Shown here: piece after piece, positions 24,232 to 35,122 of the stretch
Numbering within the stretch: position 1 is the stretch's first letter
How the letters are laid out: every line of letters starts with the position of its first letter
NCBI GenBank assembly: GCA_024345305.1
Contig: BRON01000005.1
Coordinates: forward strand, 1,860,001-1,924,000
Source of the DNA: Mrakia gelida
Lineage: Eukaryota; Basidiomycota; Tremellomycetes; Cystofilobasidiales; Mrakiaceae
DNA length: 64,000 nt
Reading direction: 5' to 3'
Notes under the pieces: model-generated
Seen by the model: the letters and a program-made list of their open reading frames with translations, nothing else
The model's database searches: none
Told to the model about the DNA's origin: nothing
Made by a program: the position numbers and the translations under genes

Positions 24232-24471
24232 TTGCTCGATGTTTCGTCGCGTGTCGTACGATTTCTATTTCTTGTTTGTTTCTATCTCAATCTCGGCCCT
24301 TCCAGATGATCTTTCGAAAGGGCGTGGGAGAGAGAGGGGATATTAGATTCTAGAGCGCAAGGAGACGAAGTTCCTAGAACTTCGTTGAGCTCGAAATCAA
24401 CCATGTTCCGCTCACTTCGAGAGCTCGACTCACTTTCTCTCCTTCCAACACCCATCATCTCCTCTTTCAAC

Positions 24472-26877
24472 ATGTCCATCAGGGTAGCTAGATCAGCATG
24501 CTTCGCTCGTAGAGCTCTTGGTCGTGAGTGCTGCTACACCCCTCCCTTGCCCCATCCTTCTCCATCGCATCGGAAAGGACGAGCCGGAGAGATCGAGAGA
24601 GCGAGCTCAAGCTGACCTTCCCTCCCTTCCTTCCTTCCTTCGGTTCCCTTCCCCATCTCACTTTTCGTCCTCCCCTCAGCTTTGGTTCTTCGATCTTCCC
24701 TCCCATCTCTCAGGAACTTCTCCTCCTCCTCTCCTATCTCAGCATCTCCCCTCCTCTCCTCGGCTTCCCTTCGAGCTTCCTCCCAGTCGAGGCGGATCCA
24801 CAACTCGCCCTCCTCCCCTCCTGCCTCTCCTCCCGCTCCCGTCGACGCTTCCAACCCAGCTCGAACGGCCATCCATGCTGCTCAGGTCGAGGAAGCTCTC
24901 GGAATCAAAACTCCTACCAACTACGGTCCCAAGGGAGTGTCGTACTACCCTCAGCTCGAGGAGATGGGCAAGGAGTCCTACAAGCTGCGATTCCTCGTCT
25001 ATGGAATGGCAGCCGCATGCGTCGTCCTCCTCTTCTCTCCCAGTTATCGTCCTTTCGGCACCCATGTCAGTTGATCTCGTCCCTCGTTCTGGTTCTCAGT
25101 CCCATCTCCCTCGCAAAGGGAGGCGTTCGGATTCGCGCGTCGACCTCGTGAGCTCAACTGACCCGAGTCGCCTTTCCTTTGTTTTTGCTCGTTTTACAGG
25201 CCGGCATCAGCACCCAGGCTAGTATCGAGGAGTCAACCGACTTGATCGCTTGGGAGAAGCGACGAGCTATCATCGCTGAACGAGAGAAGGCCCCCTTCCT
25301 CGAGGTCAAGGTGAGCTCGCTCCTCCTCCGGCTTCCTCCCCCCTCTTCCCATCTCCTCCCCCGCCCACCTCTCTCTCTCTTCCTTCTCCTCTTCCTTTCC
25401 CCTTCTTCGCAACCTGACCTCGGTTTTCCTGTTGTCGTCCCCTTTAGTCTCCGATGTACAACGAGATGGTCGCCTACATCAAGTCTCTCCAACTCTCCAT
25501 CACTCAAGGGATCGAGCAGCTCGAGGAGGAGGTCGCCCCGAGAGGAGTCACGCCCGTCAAGTTCCTTCACGATTCTTGGGAGCGAGCGAACAACGGAGGA
25601 TCGGGAACGTCGTGTGTTATCCAGGGTGGAACTGTCATGGAGAAGGGTGGTGTCAACGTCTCGGTCGTTCATGGTCGACTGCCTCCTCGAGCTGGTTCGT
25701 TTCGTCTTCGCGTCGCTCTCTGTTTCGCCTTTCGTTGTTCGAGTACTGACTCTTCGACTTTCTTTTGGCTTCTTCTGACAGTCGCTCAGATGAGGGCTGA
25801 TCACGCTGGTCTGGAGCACGTTGAGGCCGGAGAGTCGCTTCCTTACGCCGCTTGTGGTATCTCTGTGAGTTTCCTCAACGCGTCTCGACCTCTGCCTCTT
25901 CTCTCATCGAACTCGACACTGATACCTCCCTCTCGCTTCTCTTCGCCTCTCCTTTCAGCTCGTTCTTCACGCCAACAACCCTATGGCTCCCACCGTCCGT
26001 CCTCTTCACCCTCTTCCTTCTCTTCAGTCGCGTCGCCTCACGAGCTTCAACTAACCTCGCCTTCGCTCTCCTTCCTCCCCTCCAGTGTCACATGAACTAC
26101 CGATACTTCGAGACCTACGATCCGGACGATCTTACCAAGCCCATCGCCACCTGGTTCGGAGGAGGATCCGATCTCACTCCCAACTACCTCTTCGACGAGG
26201 ACGCCAAACACTTCCATCAGGTCTACAAGGACGCCTGCGACGAGCACGGAGAAGCCTACTACCCCGAGCTCAAGGACTGGTGCGACAAGTACTTCTACAT
26301 CCCCCATCGAGAGGAGGAGCGAGGAATCGGTGGAGTCTTCTTCGACGATCTCGATCCCAACTCGGCCATCCATCGCAAGTCCAAGAAGTTCAAGGATCAG
26401 GCCCCCAAGCCGGAGGATATCCTCGCGTTCGTCAAGACGCTGGGGAACTCGTTCCTTCCCGCTTACCTTCCTATCCTCAGGAAGAGGTACAACTTGCCTT
26501 ACACGGAGGAGCACAAGAGGTGGCAGCAGATCAGGAGGGGTCGATGTGAGTTTTTGCGTCTTCGTTTCCTTTCTCCCTCCCTCCTTCCCTCTGCTCGCCA
26601 TCCTCCCTCCTCTACGCCCTCTCTCGTCTCACTCGCTGACTTCTCTTCCCCCCTCCCTCCCCTCCCTTCGCTACGCTTTCTCACAGACGTGGAGTTCAAC
26701 CTCGTCAACGACCGAGGAACCAAGTTCGGACTCATGACTCCCGGAGCCCGAGTCGAGTCCATCCTCATGACTCTCCCTACGACAGCTCGATGGGAGTACT
26801 ACTCGGACATGCCCGCGAAGAACTCGGAGGAGGAGAGGTTGATGAAGGTGCTGAGGAAGCCGATCGCGTGGCTTTAG
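24472..26877 (+). CDS. HEM13: Coproporphyrinogen III oxidase (oxygen-dependent)
   Basis: Converts coproporphyrinogen III to protoporphyrinogen IX in haem synthesis. Eight exons: 24472-24523, 24680-25065, 25200-25310, 25448-25694, 25782-25864, 25959-25994, 26086-26545, 26687-26877; 521 aa. Family motifs are intact: FLHDSWERANNGGSGTSCV, GGVNVSVVHG, HANNPMAPT, MNYRYFETYD, WFGGGSDLTPNYLFDED, DKYFYIPHREEERGIGGVFF, EFNLVNDRGTKFGL and ESILMTLP. The N-terminus is long and basic/Ser-rich, then has a hydrophobic helix (FLVYGMAAACVVLLFS) before the enzyme proper. This looks like a mitochondrial presequence plus membrane-sorting segment, unlike the short cytosolic S. cerevisiae enzyme. An in-frame ATG also exists at 24403. 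Confidence 0.95.
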
Positions 26878-27325
26878 AGATCGCGGTCGCGTCTTCGTTT
26901 CGTTTCGTTTTGTTACTGTATTTATCCTGCTGTTTCACCTTCATTATATTTTCTCCCTTCTTCACCGAAAACCTTCCTCTCGTATACATACCTAGCGGCC
27001 TCCTCCTTCGTCGCTGAGCTGGTGACGCTGGTGGTGAGCTCAGTTTTATTCGCTTTCGTCTTGTCGGCCCGTAAGTTGGGAAGAGGGGGATGTGCGAGCC
27101 TGGGCTTTCATGGTCTCACTTTTGGTGCTGACTGCTTGCTGTTCGTTTTCTCTCTTTCTCAGACATCACCCATCATCATCTACGTCTCTAGGATCTCAGC
27201 GTTCCTCAGCTCCCCTCTTCGTCGGTCGGACGCGTCCTCCGGATCCCCTCGCTCGACGTCGACTGCTTCACTCGAACTCACCTCCTCGCCTCGCTACCAC
27301 CTTCTCCCAACCCTTTTCACCTCGC
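26878..27325. other. Intergenic: CPOX 3'UTR and spliced leader of next locus
   Basis: A possible leader intron runs from GGTGAGCTC near 27031 to the CTTTCTCAG acceptor at 27163, with a GCTGAC branch site. No protein-coding exon is supported. Confidence 0.4.
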
Positions 27326-28276
27326 ATGCACCCACCTCCAGTAATCTCTCTGTCAGCAGCCTCACCAGTAAAGCGTCGAATCGCAGCGCCTCCAGCAGCT
27401 CGGGATCCAGGAGAGGGAGTCGTCTTTGACGTCGCTCGAGGAGGAGGAGGTTGGGTCGTCGAGGAGTCCTCTCCTTCGTCAAGACTTCGAGCACCTCCAG
27501 CGAGCTATCCCATCAGTCGGGACGAAAGCTTTAGTAGCAGCGGCTTTTCCACTGTGAGTGGCGGCTCGTCCCATCAAAACAGCACAGCAAGAGGAGGAGA
27601 CTCGTGAGCTTTCGTTTTTCTCGCGAACTCGACTGACCTCTCCTCTCTTCTTTCCCTCCTCCCAGCTCACCATCCCCACTCCCTCCTCTATTTCGATGCT
27701 TCGCACTCCCTTCTCCTCTTCCTCAATGACTCGATCCAAATCCTCCTCCTCCTGCGACTCGACCTTCTCTTCCTCCGGCTCAACGTACTCCCCAACCCCA
27801 ACGACAGTCGCTACCCCGTCACTCTCAGCATGACCAGCTCGACGATGTCGTTCTCGAGTGGGGCTTTTAAGACTCAGACGTGTAGCATCTCGCAAATGGT
27901 CAGCCTCGACAAGAACGCGTGCAAGTCAAGTCGAGTCGAGGAAACGAAAACTGACGCGTCCCGGTTCGGTTCGTTCAGTTCGACCCAACGCTTTGGAACG
28001 CCGAGATCCCATCTTCAAGCGTTCTTACACCCGAGGATGATGATTGGATGTATGCTGGGGAAGATGGGTCGGGGACGATGTGTACTCCTCGAGGCGTGAA
28101 GGACATTGGGTGCTTGGTCGTGCTTGTGTTGATGTTGTTGTTTCTTTTGTAAGTCGCGTTGCTTCGTTCGATTGGCACGTAGATACGACGAGCTGACACA
28201 GAATTGTTCTTCGCAGCGCTGGCCTGCCTCTTCTTTCGTCACTCAGGAACCAGAGGGAGGGGATGGTGGGGTCGTG
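27326..28276 (+). pseudogene. Kre6/Skn1-like N-terminal relic lacking the GH16 domain
   Basis: Exon-like blocks 27326-27553, 27666-27896, 27979-28148 and 28217-28276, with normal splice signals. The Ser/Pro-rich start and a block FDPTLWNAEIPSSSVLTPED, then CTPRGVKDIGCLVVLVLMLL and FAGLPLLSS, match the cytoplasmic tail and membrane anchor of fungal beta-1,6-glucan synthesis proteins. Two defects are visible. Block 2 needs a one-base frame change near 27830: the frame ending PTTVATPSLSA must switch to STMSFSSGAFKTQ. After the membrane helix the frame hits a stop, with no GH16 catalytic domain anywhere downstream. A single indel could be an assembly error, but the missing domain argues for a genuine relic or truncated gene. 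Confidence 0.55.
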
Positions 28277-28395
28277 AGCTCGCCGACGAGAAAGAGGGAA
28301 ACGCGTCGTCTCGTGAGTTTGTCGTTGCTCGTCGCCAGTAAGATTGGAGGTGATCGCTAACCTTATGTCCCTGGCCTTCTTTGTACGTCTCACAG

Positions 28396-28814
28396 CTCCA
28401 CTCAGTCTTCGATCGCAGAAGTATTGAGCTGGGTCTCGCTCTCATCGCCGTCGTCCCGTGGATCTGAACTCGACAACTCGAGGCATCACCATCCGCTCAT
28501 CCGACAGCCACGATCCCTCTACTCATATGAACTAGCCCGTACTGGTCCTCGAATGGTTCCAGCTCCTTGCCAGTGCCGTTGATGGTGAGTTTTCAGCAAG
28601 CTTTCCGTCGCGTCGAGTCGCGTCGATCTCCTCGTCTCCCCAGCTCACTCGCTCTCCCTCTCGTTTATTCGCCAACCAGCTGCAACCCGAAGTGGAAGGA
28701 ATTTCATCGTTTCTCATCGATCCCGCTCGCTTTCAGTCGCACGGAGGAGAAGTAGACTTCGATTTCTTTCTTTGCTCGAAGCTCGAGTCGATCAGCCCAA
28801 TTTTGTCTATCTAG
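28396..28814 (+). pseudogene. Second relic: spliced fragments of an unrecognised gene
   Basis: Two protein-like blocks sit behind normal acceptors. The first reads TTRGITIRSSDSHD, then an in-frame TAG, then PVLVLEWFQLLASAVDG, to a GTGAGT donor at 28585. The second (28680-28814) reads LQPEVEGISSFLIDPARF and ends at TAG. The interrupted first block suggests decay. No family is recognised with confidence. Confidence 0.35.
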
Positions 28815-29206
28815 CATCGTTTTAGGTACGAAGGGAGAAGCAGAAAGAAGACGTAGTAGATTCGTTTCTGGCCACGATGATTGAGTGGAATTGCGAAGCT
28901 GTGGACTGGCTGAAAGAGCAGATGCCGACCTCGTTGTTGATCTCGCTCGACGCGTCGCAGCGTTCGTCAACTTGCGATGGAAGATGTGAATTTCTGAGAT
29001 TAGTCGGAGAGAGAAGGAGTGCATGTATCATCAATCAGACTGGTAGGTGCGAGGTAGCTTGACGAGGGTCTGAAGAGGGACGAGTGGAGAAGGAGGAAGA
29101 GGTCGTGGTAAGTTTCGGTCGCGTCGAAAGGAAAAAAGAAGGAGAGAACGTGAGGTCGCCGAACGGACACCCACAGGGCTTGATCATCAGGTGTTCGAGA
29201 TCCGAG
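28815..29206. other. Intergenic
   Basis: No supported exon on either strand. It contains one GACGCGTC palindrome near 28951 and the 3' flank of the BTB gene. Confidence 0.4.
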
Positions 29207-29221
29207 TTACTCGAACACCTG
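29188..29221. repeat. Perfect 12-bp inverted repeat over last exon of BTB gene 1
   Basis: CAGGTGTTCGAG at 29188-29199 is the exact reverse complement of CTCGAACACCTG at 29210-29221, separated by 10 nt. On the minus strand the second arm contains the splice acceptor and the last codons of the BTB gene, so the transcript could fold into a strong hairpin at its final splice site and stop codon. Confidence 0.8.
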
Positions 29222-30055
29222 TGTAACAGAGACAAAGGTCAGCGAAGAGTCTCGAAAGAACGGCATCGAGGACAAGTCGAAGTCGATTAACTCACGAAAC
29301 CCTTGCTGAAAGCTGCCCACGTCGCCTCCCCCCTCAGCACACGACCCTCACATTTTAATAGAGATAAGAGCGACTTGAAAGGCAGCGATTGAAGCGTCTC
29401 GTAGGGAAGGGAGGCGATGGACAGAGCCTGCCCTTTGACAACGAGGTTCTTGCCGATCAAGTACATATTGTAATCCTTCCCGAAGTGAGAGAGACATTCC
29501 CTTGCTAGTTCGGTGTCTCTATAGAAGAGAGAGATGTTGAGGACTTCCAAAGTGTTGGAGTTGGAGAGGGCGTGAAGTCGAGCGAACGCGATCTCCTTGA
29601 TGAGCTCGACGCCGTACTTGTCGCCGACTTGGAGGAGGCTGGGGAGATATAGCGGGCGCAAAAGACAGTCAGAAACGCTCCCTCTCCACACTGGTCTGAC
29701 CGAGCAGTTGAGAAGAAGTATGTACTCACTCCCTTGCGGTCTCGAACGACATGGAAAGAAGGGACGGCCTGACCTGGTTCGGAACGATGAACCTGAGGAG
29801 TAGATCGAGACTTGCCCTCGAGTCCTCAAGCTTGACGAGGGAGAGACCAGAGGATTCGTCCTTCTCTCCGACGTCCGTTGAAGAGGTTTGAAACATCCCA
29901 TCGAAGACTTCCGAGTTGGCTTGAAGGGAGATGCGTCGAACGAGGAAGACGGCGCCGTCTGAGGAACGAAGAGCGATGTCGGCCTGAGGATCGGGGACGA
30001 AGGAGGAGGTTTCGAAGGTTGAAGGATTGGAGGATGAGGATGCTGAAGAAGACAT
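29207..30055 (-). CDS. BTB/POZ-domain protein 1
   Basis: Minus-strand exons 30055-29730, 29638-29296 and 29218-29207; 226 aa. BTB core: ADIALRSSDGAVFLVRRISL, ANSEVFDGMF, LSLVKLEDSRASLDLLLRFI, GDKYGVELIKEIAFARLHAL. This is the usual small fungal BTB layout, predicted to dimerise and possibly bind Cullin-3. A TAA at 29287 is bypassed by a GTGAGT donor that overlaps it; the final exon is 12 nt (Val-Phe-Glu-stop) and forms half of a 12-bp inverted repeat. It resembles the BTB gene at 36543, including the C-terminal pattern GEATWAAFSKGFVF. Confidence 0.75.
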
Positions 30056-30367
30056 GCTGAAGTGGGTGAAAGGGGCAGTGAGGGAGGAGGAAGGGAGGAG
30101 ATTGTGATGGTCGGAGGGACGAAAGTGTCAGCTCGACCTTTCGAGAGTTCTCCCCTCCTCGGAGCCAAATTCACCATCCTAAGAAAAAGTTCTCATCTTC
30201 CCATCAAATCTCATTCCCAGCATTCAACTTCCTCTCCCAAATCCTCTCCCAAGAAATAACCCCAACCTCGCTTTTCTCCCCCCTGAAGCCCTCTCTCCTT
30301 CTTCCTCCCAAACCACGACCCCTCCCTCCCTCGCTCCCTCCTCCCTTCCTTCTTCCCTCTTTTCAGC
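30056..30367. promoter_or_regulatory. Bidirectional promoter, BTB gene 1 / unknown gene
   Basis: 312 bp between divergent start codons, CT-rich on the side of the plus-strand gene. No defined motif could be assigned. Confidence 0.4.
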
Positions 30368-31957
30368 ATGCCCCGCCCCCCTCAAAAACAGAAGAAACGC
30401 TCCCACCCCTCTTCCTCTACCTCCTCCAGCTCAGCCTACCCAGTGTACAACCCCTCCTCGCATCCTCAACACGTACCTCAGCGATCTCCTTCCCCTCCTC
30501 CCCCCGCCGGCTCAGGGTTCTCAATCCAAGCGTACGAGGTCTCGCTCATAAGGGGACGTGCTGAGGAGGGGAGGGAGATGGAGATGAGGAGGGTGGAGGC
30601 GGGCTCCGGTGTAGGAGGGAGTGGGGGAGGGGAAGGGGGAGCAAGTCTGAGAGGACGACTGTTGAGGTGGGAGAGGGAGGGAGGAGAGGAGGGAGAGAGG
30701 GAGGTTTGGGTTGATAGGTATGTTCGATTTCGTTTACTTCTGGGTCTATGGGATGGCTTTGATCTGGAGGACTGTTTGGGATTTGTGCGAGAGAGGAAGG
30801 AGGTTCCTTTGATGGGGTTTGCTGAGCTCGAAGGGAGGGAAGGAAGGAAAGGAGGACGTCGAGCTTGAGCTCGTTCTCGTTCTCGTGTTCGTTTTTGCTC
30901 GTCTGCCTCGTTCGCTACTGCTGATCTTCTCACAGTATCTAGCCAAACACGGCCCTTTTGCCTACACCCTCCTCCCTTCCGCACCCATACTAACCCCGCT
31001 TCATCGTTCTCTCCTCACAGATTCTCCCACCTCCACCTCCTCCCCTCCCTCCCTCTTCCCGCCCACCAACCCCCACCCGGCTCCCCAACCCTCTCCTCAG
31101 GCTGGTCAGACCTCCCCTCCGACACAGAAGACACCTTCTTCTTTTCCGAGGACGAAGCAGAAGACTACGAGCGGGACAAGAAACGACGACGGCTTGAAGG
31201 ACTGAGAGGAGGGAGGTTGGCTGCTTTGGGTGGGGATGTGACCGAGGAGGCTGAGGAGGTGGAGCAAACGAATGCTGAAGATGAGGTGGTGAGTCGACGC
31301 CTTCGATTACTCTTTCGTTTGAGAGGTGGGGGATGGGTGGAGCGAGCGAGCAGAGCACAAAACTGACTCCCTCCGTCTCGACGCGTCGTGTCTTTTTTTG
31401 GGGGGTTTTGTTTCGTCCGTCGCCAGCCACCACCCCCCATCCTCCTCCTCATGCGCCACACCTCCCACTCCCTCCTCTCCTCTCCCTCTCCTCGCGTCCT
31501 AGAACTCAGGATCCTAGCTAACCACGGAGCGGATCCTCGGTTCGCGTTCATGAGGGGGAGGTGGAAGCGCGTTTGGGACGCTTTGCTTGCTGGGAAGACG
31601 GTGACGGAGGAGGGTTTGATCGTCGAGCCGAAGGCCGTGGAGGAGAAGAAGGCTGGGATGGCGGGGCTGATGGGTGGGTACGGGAGCGATAGCGATAGTG
31701 AGAGTGGGAGCGAGGAGGGAGATGGGGAGGAGGAGAAGAAGGAGGAAGAGGTGGTGCTGGAGGTCGAGAAACCGGTGGTAGAGGAGGTGGCGGTGCAGGA
31801 GGAGACCGAAGAGGAGAAGGAGAAGAAACGGAGGAGGAAGGAGAAGGCTTTGGAGTGGGCTAGGAAGAGGAAGGAGGTTGAGGCGGAGGGTGCTGGTGCG
31901 GCCGTCGCCTCTTCGATACCGAAACCTTCTATAGCAGTAGCAGAAGCAGATCCATGA
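30368..31957 (+). CDS. Unknown protein with LANHGxDPRFAFMRGRW motif
   Basis: Exons 30368-30802, 30936-31005, 31101-31288, 31427-31957; 407 aa if the first donor (GTTCCT, unusual here) is right. N-terminus Ser/Pro-rich. Blocks with ordered character: VWVDRYVRFRLLLGLWDGF, DLEDCLGFVRERKE, YLAKHGPFAYTLLPSAPILT, WSDLPSDTEDTFFFSEDE and, near the end, LRILANHGADPRFAFMRGRW with KRVWDALL. The tail is an acidic then basic coiled coil (EEEKEKKRRRKEKALEWARK) after a GGYGSDSDSESGSEE patch. It looks like a nuclear protein. The only uncertain junction is the end of exon 1, where the frame is open for a further 48 bp. Confidence 0.65.
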
Positions 31958-32150
31958 TCATCGCCTTCATCTTCCTTCCTCTCCCTTCTCGACGCGAAAA
32001 TGAAAGAAGAATAATAGAACGCCTTGACGACGCCTCGAACTCGCTCGACCTCAACTTTCTTGCTCCTTCGTTCTTGAGCCCGTCCCTTCCCTCCAGCTCT
32101 CACCCTCCCCTCCCCTCCCTTCTTGTAGCCTTACGTTCAAGCAAAGCAAG

Positions 32151-34345
32151 ATGGCCGCTCCTCTCTCCTCGGGTATCAAGAACTGGCATTGGAGGGTTCG
32201 TCCAAACCTCTTTCCTTGCTTTCAAAGAGCTCACGGAAGGAAGGAGAAAAAGTCAGCCAGCTCACCTCCATCTCTTTGTCGCTTTGTGGTTTGGGCTCGG
32301 GTTCGATTCTAACAGCAAAAGACCGTAGACAAGTGGGCTTACGATTGGGTTAGTCCCTCTGGCCCTCACTGATTTTCTACTCAACTTGAGGGAGCTCGAG
32401 CTCGAGAGCTGACCAGAACAAACTCAACTCGTTTGGCTTGCGTTGCGTCCTCATCAGTTCAGGACGAACCTTCCCAACGTCGAAGGGACGGACGCTGCTT
32501 CGGGGTTGGTCGTTAAGATCACGGGCGTGACTGCTATTGAGGGAGATGTTACCGTTGGACAGAGGAAGTCGAAGTGAGTTCAAGCGCGCAACGACGGGAG
32601 GGAGAGGAGAGGGAGGAGGGAAGGAAGGACGAGCGAGCTGACCTTTTGGGTTGGAATGGATTTGGATCAGGTTGTTGACGATCTACGATTTGGATATGAC
32701 TCTTTCTTGGCGAGCAAAGTTCACTCCCTTTCTCTCTTATGTATATACGAGCTGACCCTGAGCTTGTTTCGTATCGCTAGGTCTGGTTCGTTCTCGTCCT
32801 CGCATCTCCTTCCCTCCTCCCCCTCAACCTGCCTTCCTTCAGCTCGCTGATGCGTTGTTTCTTGAGTTCCTACAGCCACCACCTCAGACGGGACTGAACT
32901 TTCTGGAACACTCCGAATCCCTGAAGTCTCGCACGAGGCTATCGATGGAATCTCAGATTACGTCGTTCGTCCATTCCTCCTCCCTCCCTCTCCCTTCCTC
33001 GCCTCGCTCAAGCTCACCTCCTTCCCTCCCCTCACTTCGTCGCATGCAGTTCGACTTCTCCTCCCCCTCCACCAGCACTCCTTCCTACCAACTCGTCAAG
33101 AAACTGCTCCCTCCTCCACTCAAGGATCTCTTCACGCTCTTCCAATCCCAACTCATCGAAGTTCACGGAAAGGATCTCCTCGTCGTGGATGGCCCTGCTA
33201 CTCCTACTTCGGGATCGGGAACTAGCACACCTGCTGCTGTTGTGGAGGAGAAGGCCGCGGCTCCCGTGGTCGAGCAGGCCAAGGTCGTGAAGGGAGGACC
33301 TAACATCAACACCTCGACGGTGAAGGTCGAGGGCAGGTTCCAGATCAGTGCGGCCGATCTTTGGGGGTTGTTGACGGATGAGAGGAAGGTGAGTCGTCGC
33401 GTCACCTTTTGCTCGGCTGTCACTGTGTCGAGTTGGAGGTGGGAGAAGCTCGAAGGAAAGAGTCCATCGTGTGAGCTCGTCGAAGCTCACCCTTCTTTCC
33501 CTCCTTCCCTTTCTTCAGATCCCCTCCTGGTCTCGCTCTCCCGCTCAGTTCTCAGCCACTCCCTCCGCGCCCTTCTCTCTCTTCTCAGGAGGAGTCCAGG
33601 GAACCATCGAGTCCGTCAACGCTCCTTCTCAACTCGTCATGTCCTGGGCGTTGAAGAGCTCGCCTTCGTGGCCTAAAGGTCAGCTTCGTCTCCTCCTTCT
33701 TCGCGTCTTTCCTTCACACGTTCCTTCGCTTCCAACTGACTCTTTCGTCGCCTCCCTTTCTTTCGCTTCGTCTCGCTCGTTCATCAGACCACTACGGAGT
33801 CCTCACCATCACGCTCGAACAAGGATCGGATTCAACGACTGGTGCGTTCTGCTCGTCTGTCCTCCTCCTCCCTCGGTTCGCTCAAGCTCACACCCTTCCT
33901 TCTCTTCGTTTTAATTTCGACAGCCACCTTCACCCTCACTGGAGTTCCCAAAGGACAGGAACGCGAACTCGAGAACAACCTCCATGCTTTCTACGTTCGA
34001 GGGTTAGTCGAGTCGCCCGTTTCTCCCTTTCCTTCCCTCGCGTCCCCTTCTTCCCCGACCCAACCAAACCTGACCCATCCTCCCTCCCTCTTCTCCCTCG
34101 TGACCAACAGATTCATCTCCATGGGGTTAGTATCCTCTACCTCTTCCACCACAACACCCTCCCAACCCAAAACGACCACCAACGCGTCGAAACCCAAACC
34201 CACCCCTCCCTCGAAGAAGCCTTCGTCGAAGAAACGCTCCCCTCCCACCACCACCTCACCTTCCTCAGCATCCCCGCTACTCGGCCTAGCAGTCGTAGGA
34301 GCCCTGGTGGTTGTGCTAGGAGGAATTGTTTGGAGCTCGTTCTAA
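32151..34345 (+). CDS. AHA1: Aha1-type activator of Hsp90 ATPase with C-terminal membrane tail
   Basis: Co-chaperone that stimulates Hsp90 ATPase. Eleven exons: 32151-32195, 32316-32348, 32458-32573, 32671-32718, 32781-32785, 32876-32964, 33050-33388, 33519-33678, 33788-33841, 33924-34002, 34111-34345; 400 aa. The Aha1 N-domain is clear: NWHWRQKTVDKWAYDWFRT, KITGVTAIEGDVTVGQRKSK, LLTIYDLDMTLSWRA, GTLRIPEVSHEA. An Ala/Thr linker leads to the AHSA1 C-domain: GRFQISAADLWGLLTDERK, FSLFSGGVQGTIE, VMSWALKSSPSWP, NNLHAFYVRGFISMG. A five-base exon (GTCTG) is needed to keep phase. Unusually, the frame continues through a basic Pro/Ser/Lys linker into SPLLGLAVVGALVVVLGGIV-WSSF, a plausible tail anchor. 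A GTTAGT right after ISMG could instead be an unused or alternative donor. Confidence 0.88.
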
Positions 34346-35122
34346 CGAGCGTCAGCGAGTGGGCGAGTGGGAGAGCGAGCGAGTGAGAGGAGGGGAGGAG
34401 GAGGGGGTGCGGACGCGACGAGGGAGGAACAGAAACGAACACTTTGGGTTGGACTGAGTTGGAGAGATTGGGACGGAATGCTGATGAAATCTTTTTCTCT
34501 TCTCTTTTTCCTTTTCTTCGTTCGTTGGGACTTGACAGACTCGGAAGCGACTTGTCGGCTGCTGGTGGGTTGAGCATGTAGATTGGAGGGTGAACGAGGA
34601 GAGGGATGGGGGGAGAGGGGAGGGGGATTATGTAGAGTGGAGTAGAAACAGTATTGAATGTGTGGTAGAACGATCATCATCGTGGGTTTGATTGCGAAAG
34701 AGAGGCCGGACGGAGGGAAGAAGCAGGGAGTCTTGCGGGTCGCGAACGAGCGAGAGGTAAGAAGGGTGGGGGTATTAGAGTGAGAGGGTGTGTTGAAAGG
34801 TAGTTTAGGGTATACAAGAGATGAGATGATGGCTAGGCTGGGCTATGTAAGAGTGTCGAGAGAGAGAGAGAAAGACGAAGTGGAGGGGTGGGACGCGACT
34901 TCGAGTGAGCGACCGAGTTGATGGTGGGTGGGTGACCTTGCCTCAGACTGAACGAGCGGCGAGTTGGGTGGGCCCAATTTGATGTTCGGTGGGCTGATTC
35001 GGCCAAGAAGGGAAGGAGAGATGGAGGAAGGGAAGCGAGGTCAGGTCGCGTGGAGTCGAGGGACGCGTTTCGAGAACGAGGAGAGGAGAAGAGGGAACGT
35101 ACGGGTATCGAAGACGGTCGAC
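34346..35122. other. Intergenic, 3' flanks of convergent transcripts
   Basis: GA- and GAGCGAG-rich sequence after the Aha1 stop, then mixed sequence. No supported exon. Confidence 0.4.
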
